A stretch of 64,000 nt of DNA from Streptomyces sp. B21-105 (GTDB taxonomy: Bacteria; Actinomycetota; Actinomycetes; Streptomycetales; Streptomycetaceae), in the NCBI RefSeq assembly GCF_036898465.1, contig NZ_JARUMJ010000001.1, forward strand, positions 3,720,001-3,784,000, read 5' to 3'. Below are positions 49,785 through 57,630 of the stretch, piece after piece (within the stretch, counting starts at the first letter, position 1; the number at the start of each line of letters is the position of its first letter). Under the pieces are notes generated by a model that worked only from the letters and a program-made list of their open reading frames with translations, made no database searches and had not been told where the DNA came from. The translations under genes were made by a program, and so were the position numbers.

Positions 49785-52700
49785 ATGCAGATCCGGCTGA
49801 CCGTCGTAGACCCGCAGGGCCCGCCCGGCCCGTCAGCCGACGTCCGGGCCCGGGCCGCGAGCTGCGACGTACTGGTCACCGCTCCCGCCGGCACGGCTCT
49901 GGCCGCGGTGGCGTCCGCGCTGGCCGCCGCCGTCTGCGGGGAGGGTTCGTCCGCATCGTCGTCCGCCGCGGTGGTCGTGCTGTACGCGGGCGTGGAGCGG
50001 CTCGACGGCCGGCGGTGCACGCTCGGCGAGCCCCCGCTGATCGACGGCGCGGTGCTGTCCCTGGGCGCGCCGGCCGACCCCGAGCCGCATCCCGAGGTCG
50101 ACGAGGCCCCGGCCCGCCTGCACGTGGTGGCCGGGCCCGACGCCGGCGGGGTTCATCTGCTGCATGGCGGCCAGGTCCGGGTGGGCCGCTCCGCCGACGC
50201 CGACATCCCGCTGGACGATCCGGACGTCTCCCGTCTGCACTGCGCGGTGACGCTCTCGGCCGACGGCCGGGTCACGGTCGCCGACCTCGGCTCGACGAAC
50301 GGCACCGCGTTGGACGGCACGCGCGTGCAGGCCCGTCCCGTGCGCCTCGACCCCGGCGCCCTGCTGCGCGTCGGCGAGTCGGCCCTGCGGCTGGCCCCGC
50401 GCGGCGGCCCTGGCCCCCGGGTGGCGACGACGCCGGACGGCGAAGGGCACGTACGGGTGCCCTGCGGGGACACGGCGGCCGCGTCCACGGCCGAGCCCAC
50501 CGCCGGGCGACCGCCGGTCGGCGCATCGACGGACGGCACACCGGGCAAGGGCGGCCCGCTCGGCCGGCCGGACGCCTCCTCGGGAACGAGCCTTACGGGG
50601 CACGTGGGACCGGCGGGGTCGGCGGGGCCGACCACATCGTCCGGGCTCACCGGGACCACCGGGCCGTCCGGGCTCACCGGGCCGTCCGGACCCGCCGATT
50701 CCGCCGGGCCGTCCGGTGAGACCGGCCACGCCTATGGCACCGCGGAGTGGAACGCCTCTGGGGACGTCCGGGGCGAACGGCTGCGGGGCGCCCGGGACAT
50801 CCCCCTCGCGTCGCATGTCGTGCCGGGCCAGGGCGCCGCGCCGCGCATCGAGAACCGGCCCGCCGGCGACGGACCCGCGCGCGCGACGGGCGAGGGATCC
50901 GCCGCCACCCACGGCGGCCACGCGGGCCTCGGGTCGTTCACGGCCGCGTACGACGAGGGCGCGCGCGGCCCGCACACCACCCACCCCGCGACCCCCCACT
51001 CCGGCTCCGGCACACCCGCCGGCTCCTTCTCTCCGCTCGGTGACACCCCCGGCGGCCCAGGCGACCCCGGGGAGGGCGGGCACGCCGGCGCCGGCCGTAA
51101 AGGCACCCCCTTGCGCGGTACCGACGTCCCCGCGGGCGTGCGCCGGCGCGGCGGGCTCTCCGCCTGGGCGCGGCGGCTGACCGCAGGCCGCGGCGGCGGC
51201 CAGGACGAGGCGGCCGCCGACGCTCCCGACGAGGCGACGGCCACGGCCGAGGACCGGCCGTCGGCCGCCGTGCCCGCCGCGCCCGAGACCTGGCCGGACC
51301 CGGCGGCGTTGCTGCTGACGGCGCTGGGCCCCGGCCCCCGTCTGTGGGAGCGCGGAACGGGGCACCCGGAGGCGCTCACCGTGCGGCTCGGCACGGCCGA
51401 CCGGGCGGCGCCCGACGGCTCGGGGCTGCTGCCCGCCGTGCCCGTCACGGCGGGGCTGCGCGAGGTCGGCGCGCTCGGCCTGGCCGGGCCGCGCCCGCGG
51501 CTGTCCGGGCTGGCGCGCGCGGTGCTGGCCCAGCTCGCCGCGCTGCACTCCCCCGACGCCCTGGAGATCGTCCTGATCAGCACGGACCGGTCGCGTTCCG
51601 AGGAGGAGCGCAGCGCCGAGTGGTCCTGGCTGGGCTGGCTGCCCCATCTGCGCCCCGGACACGGACAGGACTGCCGGCTGCTCCTCGCCTACGACCGCGA
51701 CCAGGCCACGGCCCGCGCCGACGAACTCCTGCGCCGGCTGGAGGACTCCCTCGCCGACACCGCGAGCGGGTCCGGCGGTGCGAGGGCGAGCGGAACAGGC
51801 GGGTCCCGCGGCGCGAGCGGCGTAGGCGGCGCGAGCGGCGTAGGCGGCGCGAGCGGCGTAGGCGGCGCGAGCGGCGTAGGCGGCGCGAGCGGCGTAGGCG
51901 GCGCGAGCGGCGTAGGCGGCGCGAGCGGCGTAGGCGGCGCGAGCGGCGTAGGCGGCGCGAGCGGGCCCGGCAGGACGGGACTGGGCGGAACAGGCGGGTC
52001 CGTCGGCGCGAGCGGGCCCGGTAGCCCGAACGGCGCAGGCGGGTCGTGGGGCGGCGGGACCGGCTCGGTGCCGGCGCCCCGGAGCGCGGGTCGCCGTCCC
52101 TCGTGGGCGGTGCCGGAGGAGTCGGCCGACGGCGGCTTCCGCGGCCCGTACACGGTGGTCGTGGTGGACGGCGACCCCGGCGGCGCCGATCTGCGGGAAG
52201 CGGTGGCACGGCTGGCGGCGGCCGGTCCGCGCGCCGGGATACACGTCGTGTGCCTGGCCGAGACGCCCGCCGCCTCCCCCTCCTCACCGGTGACCGACAC
52301 CTACGAGGCGGCCTGCGCGGCGGCGCCCACGTTCCGCGCGTGCGGGGCCGTCGCACTGCTCAGCGGGGACGTGGCGACGGCGCTGCGGCTGCTGCGGGTC
52401 GCGCCGGCCGGGGCGCGCACGGAGCGGCCCGGCCCGGTGGGACCGGGCACGGTCGGCGCGGTGGACGCGGTCTCCGCCGCCTGGGCCGAACGGTTCGCGC
52501 GGGCGCTGGCGCCGCTGCGCCCGGACGGCGCGGGAGCGGGCGACCGGCACCCGCGGGTGTCCGCGCCGCTGCCGCCGTCGGCCCGGCTGCTGGACGAACT
52601 GGGTCTCGCCCGGGCGACGCCCGCCTCCCTGATGGCCCGCTGGGCGGACGCCGCCGACGACACCGGTGCGCTCGGCGGACGGGTGTGGGCCGTGCTCGGC

Positions 52701-53728
52701 GCGGGCCCGCGCGGCCCGGTCGGGGTGGACCTCGTGGCCGAGGGCCCGCACATGCTGATCGAGGGACCGGGCGGCAGCGGGCGCACGGAGCTGCTGCGGG
52801 CGTTCGTCGCCTCGCTGGCCGCCGCCGAGCGCCCCGAGCGGCTCGGAGTGATCCTGCTGGACGGCCGCGACACCGTCGGCAAGGGCAGCGCCGGCGACGG
52901 CCTGCGGGTGTGCACGGACGTCCCGCACGTCAGCGCCCACCTCACCGCCAACGACCCGGTCCGGATGCGGGAGTTCGCGCAGTCGCTGAGCGCCGAGCTG
53001 AAGCGGCGGGCCGAGCTGCTGGGCCGCTCCGACTTCGCTGAGTGGCACACGCGGCACACGCACCGAGCGGTCTCCGGCCGGATCGTCCCCCAGCGCGCGC
53101 CGGGAACACCCCCGGCCGGCGCGGGCGCGGGCGCCGCCGACCTGGACACCCCGCCCAGCGCGACGCTCCGGCTGCGTCCCGGCGCGGCCACCCGTCAGCG
53201 GGCCGAGACGCCGCCCCCGCTGCCCCGCCTGGTGGTCGTCGTCGACGATCTGGACGCGCTCGTCTCCCCCGCCCTGGGCTCCCCGGGCCGGCCCGCCGCC
53301 GGCTCTGTGATGCGCGCGCTGGAGGCGGTGGCCCGCGAGGGCGAGCGGCTCGGCGTCCACCTGGTGGCCGCGACCGGGCCCGGCGGCCGGACCGCTCAGT
53401 CCGAGCCGGTCCGCCGTGCCACCGTGCGCGTCACCCTCGACGCGCCGGGCTCCGGCCCGGACGAACCGGCGCCGGGCCGCGGCCGCCTCCAGTGCGCGGA
53501 CGGCCGTACGACGCCCTTCCAGGGCGGCCGGGTCACCGGTCGTATCCCCCGCACGGCGACCCTGCGCCCCACCGTGGTCCCCTGGACTGGCGGCGCATGG
53601 GCGATCCGCCCACCCGCAGACCGGTGCGGGAACTGGGCAACGGCCCCACCGACCTGGCGCTCCTGGCCAGCGCCCTGGAGAGGGCGGCCGGCCGGCACAC
53701 CGCCCGGTCCAGCCCGTCGGGGGTGTGA
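49785..53728 (+). pseudogene. FHA domain / FtsK-SpoIIIE-like ATPase, apparent frameshift near the 3' end
   Basis: Start ATG 49785. An FHA domain (about 112-205; VRVGRSADADIPLDDPDVSR, then DLGSTNGTALDG), a long disordered linker, then two divergent FtsK-like ATPase modules; the second has LIEGPGGSGRTELLRAFVA (about 989-1007), with Arg in place of the Walker A Lys, and Walker B LVVVVDDLDALV. The uninterrupted frame runs to 53798 but its last ~70 codons look wrong. The +1-shifted frame, entered at the CCCC run 53579-53582, gives a natural end, PLDWRRMGDPPTRRP then NGPTDLALLASALERAA, and stops at 53726-53728; with one more C the protein would be 1314 residues. Either real damage or a base-call error. 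Probably works with the adjacent kinases. Confidence 0.75.
51810..51953. repeat. Eight-copy 18-base tandem repeat (GASGVG)
   Basis: Eight identical GGCGCGAGCGGCGTAGGC units inside the linker of the FHA-FtsK gene, encoding GASGVG, followed by a diverged copy GASGPG. Perfect identity suggests recent expansion; the unit keeps frame. Confidence 0.9.
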
Positions 53729-53828
53729 GGCCCGGCCGCCGGGGGCCCGCCGCGCCGGAGTCACTCACGATCACGACGTGGTCACGATCCCCGCTTGACA
53801 GCGTGGGCGGTCTTGCCGACCCCCGGCA

Positions 53829-53844
53829 CCCGGCGTAGACCAGT
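53829..53844. promoter_or_regulatory. Candidate DasR-responsive element upstream of the sugar ABC operon
   Basis: CCCGGCGTAGACCAGT matches the dre consensus ACTGGTCTAGACCAGT at 12 of 16 positions; the right half TAGACCAGT is perfect, the left half poor. It sits 52-67 bases upstream of the solute-binding protein start, where a repressor would act. Confidence 0.4.
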
Positions 53845-53895
53845 TGGCACGGGACAGCGCTCAACGTTCGACGACGAACGAAGAACGGGGCAGTG

Positions 53896-55272
53896 ATGCG
53901 CGGTATGAGCAACACCATCCGGACACGCAGGACCGTGAGGGCGGCGGCCACGCTCCTGGCGGGGGCCCTGGCGCTCTCGCTCACCGCCTGCGGCAGCGAC
54001 GACGACAAGAGCAGCGACGGCGGCGCGACGCCGAAGGAGAGCGGCGCCTCCGTCAGCCTTCCCAAGCTGGACGGCAAGAGCCTGGAGGTGGCCGCCGTCT
54101 GGACCGGCGCCGAACAGGCCAACTTCAAGAAGGTCCTCGCGGAGTTCGAGAAGCGGACGGGCGCCAAGGTCACCTTCGTGCCCGCCCAGGACCCCATCAT
54201 CAACTTCCTGGGTTCGAAGGTCGCGGGCGGCCAGCCGCCGGACGTCGCGATGCTCCCGCAGCCGGGCGCCATCAAGCAGGCCGTGGACAAGGGGTGGGCG
54301 AAGCCGCTGGGCGCGGCCGCGCTGAAGGAGCTGCAGAAGAACTACTCGCAGGGCTGGCAGGACATCGGCAAGATCGGCGGCAAGCAGTACGGCGTCTACT
54401 ACAAGGCCGCCAACAAGTCGCTGATCTGGTACAACGCCAAGGTCTTCGAGAACGCGGGGGCGTCCGAGCCCAAGACGTGGGCCGAGCTGCTCACCACCGC
54501 GCAGACGGTGTACGACTCCGGTGTCACACCGTTCTCGGTGGGCGGCGCCGACGGCTGGACCCTGACCGACTGGTTCGAGAACATCTACCTCTCGCAGGCG
54601 GGCCCGGAGAAGTACGACCAGCTGGCCAAGCACGAGATCAAGTGGACGGACCCGTCCGTGAAGGCCGCGCTGACGACGCTGGCGCAGGCGTGGGGCAAGA
54701 AGGACTACGTCGCCGGCGGCGCGGCCGGCGCGCTGCAGACCGACTTCCCGACGTCGGTGACGCAGACGTTCTCCGGCGGCGACCAGCCCAAGGCGGGCAT
54801 GGTCTACGAGGGTGACTTCGCGCAGGTCAACATCGTGCAGGCCGGCGCGAAGGTCGGCACGGACGCGAAGGTGTTCCCGTTCCCGGCGGTCGGCGACAGC
54901 TCGCCGGTGGTCTCCGGCGGTGACGCGGCGGTGATCCTGAAGGACTCCGAGGCGGCCCAGGCGCTGGCGACCTTCCTGGCCTCCCCGGAAGCGGCGACCA
55001 TCCAGGCGAAGCTGGGCGGCTACCTCTCGCCGAACAAGAACGTGCCGGATTCGGCGTATCCGAACGCGGTGCAGCAGAAGATGGCCAAGTCGCTGATCGC
55101 GGCCGGCGACGACTTCCGCTTCGACATGTCCGACCAGGCCCCGCAGGCCTTCGGCGGCACCCCCGGCAAGGGCGAGTGGAAGGCGTTGCAGGACTTCCTG
55201 AAGAACCCGACGAACGTGGCCGGCACCCAGGCGACCCTGGAGTCGGGCGCGGCCGCGGCGTACGGGAACTGA
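53896..55272 (+). CDS. Sugar ABC transporter extracellular solute-binding lipoprotein
   Basis: 458 residues. Lipoprotein signal with lipobox LSLTAC (lipid-modified Cys32), then a family 1 solute-binding fold: LEVAAVWTGAEQANFKKVL, FEKRTGAKVTFVP, PDVAMLPQPGAIKQAVDKG, SLIWYNAKVFENAG, GADGWTLTDWFENIYL and IVQAGAKVGTDAKVFPFP. It captures an unidentified oligosaccharide or sugar at the outer membrane face. Two start codons compete: GTG 53893 and ATG 53896; GGGG lies at a suitable distance from the latter, and a third ATG at 53905 is possible. First gene of a three-gene importer; no ATPase is encoded, so the shared MsiK-type ATPase probably energises it. Confidence 0.9.
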   Translation: MRGMSNTIRTRRTVRAAATLLAGALALSLTACGSDDDKSSDGGATPKESGASVSLPKLDGKSLEVAAVWTGAEQANFKKVLAEFEKRTGAKVTFVPAQDPIINFLGSKVAGGQPPDVAMLPQPGAIKQAVDKGWAKPLGAAALKELQKNYSQGWQDIGKIGGKQYGVYYKAANKSLIWYNAKVFENAGASEPKTWAELLTTAQTVYDSGVTPFSVGGADGWTLTDWFENIYLSQAGPEKYDQLAKHEIKWTDPSVKAALTTLAQAWGKKDYVAGGAAGALQTDFPTSVTQTFSGGDQPKAGMVYEGDFAQVNIVQAGAKVGTDAKVFPFPAVGDSSPVVSGGDAAVILKDSEAAQALATFLASPEAATIQAKLGGYLSPNKNVPDSAYPNAVQQKMAKSLIAAGDDFRFDMSDQAPQAFGGTPGKGEWKALQDFLKNPTNVAGTQATLESGAAAAYGN

Positions 55273-55278
55273 CGCGGC

Positions 55279-56625
55279 GTGACGACGCCCGCGAAGGCGG
55301 GGGCTCCGGGAGCCCCCGCCCCTCCTCGTCTCCGCAGGAGCGTGACCGGCACCCGCAAGGCCGTGGCGGCGCTGTTCCTGCTGCCCGCTCTCGTGCTGCT
55401 CGGCGCGCTCGTGGTCTACCCGATCGGGTACTCGGTCGTGCGCAGTTTCTACGACCAGTCCGGCGACGGCCTCGCCGGATTCGACAACTACAAGGCCCTC
55501 TTCACGGACGACGGCATCCGCACCGCCCTGAAGAACAACGTCATCTGGGTGGTGTTCGCGCCGACGATCGCGACCGCGCTCGGTCTGATCTTCGCGGTGC
55601 TGACCGAACGGGTGCGCTGGGGCACCGCGTTCAAGCTGGTCGTCTTCATGCCGATGGCGATCTCGATGCTCGCCGCCGGCATCATCTTCCGGCTGGTCTA
55701 CGACCAGGACCCGGACAAGGGCGTCGCCAACGCGGTGTGGGTGGGCGTGCACGACACGTTCGCCGAGGCGTCGGCGTTCCCGAAGGCGCACCCGGGCCGC
55801 GACTCGCCGCTGCGGCCGCAGCAGGGCGGTGGCTTCGTCACCAGGTCGGCGGTGCGGGCCGGCGAGCCGGTCGCGCTTCCCCTGGTCGGCGTCGCCCCCG
55901 ACCAGATGCCGAGCGACGCGAAGCGGGCCGTGGCGGCGCCCGCCGAGCCGGGGAAGGTCACCGGCACCGCCTGGCAGGACTTCACCCGCGGCAAGGGCGT
56001 GGGCACGCTCGGTGCGCCCGACCCGTCCGAGCAGGGCTACCCCGGGATGCGGATCGAGGCGGTGAAGGACGGCAAGGTGGTCGCGTCGACGAAGGCCGCC
56101 GACGACGGCACCTTCACGCTTCCCGCCGAGGCCGACGGCGCTCTCCTGCGGCTCCCCGCGAGCAACTTCACGGAGGCGTACAACGGCCTGGACTGGCTGG
56201 GCCCCTCGCTGGTCACGCCGGCGATCATCGGGTCGTACATCTGGATGTGGGCGGGCTTCGCGATGGTGCTGATCGCGGCGGGTCTCGCGGGGGTGCCGCG
56301 CGAGCTGCTGGAGGCCGCACGCGTGGACGGCGCCAACGAGTGGCAGGTGTTCCGCAGGGTCACCGTGCCGCTCCTCGCGCCGGTCCTCGCGGTGGTCGCC
56401 GTCACCCTGATGATCAACGTGCTGAAGGTGTTCGACCTGGTCTTCATCATCGCCCCGGGCTCCTCGCAGGACGACGCGAACGTGCTCGCCCTGGAGCTGT
56501 ACCGCAAGGGGTTCTCCGAGGACCAGCCCGGCGTCGCCAGCGCGATCGCGGTGTTCCTGCTGCTGCTGGTGATCCCGGTGATGTGGTTCAACGTGCGGCG
56601 GCTGCGGCGGGAGGTGCGGCGGTGA
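55279..56625 (+). CDS. Sugar ABC transporter permease with large inserted domain
   Basis: 448 residues, roughly 150 longer than typical. Six transmembrane helices of the MalF type: helix 1 AVAALFLLPALVLLGALVVY, up to FKLVVFMPMAISMLAAGIIF, then later IIGSYIWMWAGFAMVLIAAG, and the EAA loop (about 340-361; PRELLEAARVDGANEWQVFR). Between helices, residues about 142-305 form an extra domain, with GMRIEAVKDGKVVASTKAAD and DGTFTLPAEADGALLRLPA, resembling a carboxypeptidase-regulatory/Ig-like fold on the outer face. GTG start at 55279, six bases after the upstream stop. The 3' end overlaps the second permease by four bases. Confidence 0.88.
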   Translation: MTTPAKAGAPGAPAPPRLRRSVTGTRKAVAALFLLPALVLLGALVVYPIGYSVVRSFYDQSGDGLAGFDNYKALFTDDGIRTALKNNVIWVVFAPTIATALGLIFAVLTERVRWGTAFKLVVFMPMAISMLAAGIIFRLVYDQDPDKGVANAVWVGVHDTFAEASAFPKAHPGRDSPLRPQQGGGFVTRSAVRAGEPVALPLVGVAPDQMPSDAKRAVAAPAEPGKVTGTAWQDFTRGKGVGTLGAPDPSEQGYPGMRIEAVKDGKVVASTKAADDGTFTLPAEADGALLRLPASNFTEAYNGLDWLGPSLVTPAIIGSYIWMWAGFAMVLIAAGLAGVPRELLEAARVDGANEWQVFRRVTVPLLAPVLAVVAVTLMINVLKVFDLVFIIAPGSSQDDANVLALELYRKGFSEDQPGVASAIAVFLLLLVIPVMWFNVRRLRREVRR

Positions 56626-57473
56626 CGAAGCGACTCGCCTGGGTGATGGAGAAGCTCAACAGGGGGCTGGTCCGCGCCTTCCTGATCGTCGTCGGCCTGT
56701 TCTGGCTGGTGCCGACCGTGGGGCTGCTGATCTCCTCGCTGCGGCCCCCCGAGGACATGAGCGCCAGCGGCTGGTGGGAGGTGTTCGCCAAGCCCTCCCA
56801 GCTGACCTTCGACAGCTATCAGAAGCTGCTGGAGAACGGCGACATCACCGACTCGCTCGTCAACACCGCGCTGATCACGGTGCCGGCGACGGTCCTGGTG
56901 GTCGTCATCGGCTCGCTCGCGGGCTACGCGTTCGCGTGGATGGAGTTCCCTGGCCGCGACTGGTGGTTCCTGGGCGTCGTGGGGCTGCTGGTGGTGCCGG
57001 TGCAGGTGGCGCTGATCCCGATCGCCGAACTGTTCGGCAAGATCGGCCTGTTCGGGTCGATCATGGGCGTGGTGCTGTTCCACGTCGGGTTCGGGCTGCC
57101 CTTCGCGGTGTTCCTGCTGCGGAACTTCTTCGCGGAGATCCCGCGCGAGCTGCTGGAGGCGGCCCGTCTCGACGGGGCGGGCGAACTCCGGCTGTTCGCA
57201 CGGGTCGTGATGCCGCTCGGCGGGCCGGCGATCGCGTCACTGGCGATCTTCCAGTTCCTGTGGGTGTGGAACGACATGCTGGTCGCGCTGGTGTTCAGCG
57301 ACGCCGGCAGCCAGCCGATCACGGTCGCCCTGCAGACCCAGGTACGGCAGTTCGGCAACAACATCGACGTGCTGGCGCCCGGCGCGTTCATCTCGATGGT
57401 GATCCCGCTGGCCGTCTTCTTCGCGTTCCAGCGGCAGTTCGTGTCGGGGGTGATGGCGGGCGCGGTCAAGTAG
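56622..57473 (+). CDS. Sugar ABC transporter permease (MalG type)
   Basis: 283 residues, six transmembrane helices (for example LIVVGLFWLVPTVGLLISSL, FLGVVGLLVVPVQVALIPI) with the EAA motif PRELLEAARLDGAGELRLFA at the ATPase-docking loop. The second permease of the importer; with the preceding inserted-domain permease it forms the membrane channel. GTG start at 56622 overlapping the upstream stop (GTGA). Normal length for the family. Followed by a hairpin at 57487-57515, so the operon has three genes and no ATPase. Confidence 0.92.
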   Translation: MTKRLAWVMEKLNRGLVRAFLIVVGLFWLVPTVGLLISSLRPPEDMSASGWWEVFAKPSQLTFDSYQKLLENGDITDSLVNTALITVPATVLVVVIGSLAGYAFAWMEFPGRDWWFLGVVGLLVVPVQVALIPIAELFGKIGLFGSIMGVVLFHVGFGLPFAVFLLRNFFAEIPRELLEAARLDGAGELRLFARVVMPLGGPAIASLAIFQFLWVWNDMLVALVFSDAGSQPITVALQTQVRQFGNNIDVLAPGAFISMVIPLAVFFAFQRQFVSGVMAGAVK

Positions 57474-57486
57474 CCGCGAGCGGCGG

Positions 57487-57515
57487 GGCGGACCGGACAG
57501 TGTCACCGGTCCGCC
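57487..57515 (+). terminator. Terminator of the sugar ABC operon
   Basis: GGCGGACCGG and CCGGTCCGCC form a perfect ten-base-pair stem with a nine-base loop, 14 bases beyond the permease stop. Confidence 0.75.
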
Positions 57516-57630
57516 CTGCTCCGTTCACCCGTAATTCCCCCGTATGCCACAGAAACCGTAACCACGTCACTCCATCGGCCGTTTCCGGGCAAGGCCCTGT
57601 CTACCGCCCGCGCCGACCCATGGATGTCCC

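Noticed and set aside
51344..52024. Arg-rich frame with RRRRERRRRR runs on the plus strand
   Set aside because: Out-of-frame reading of the GASGVG repeat inside the FHA-FtsK gene.
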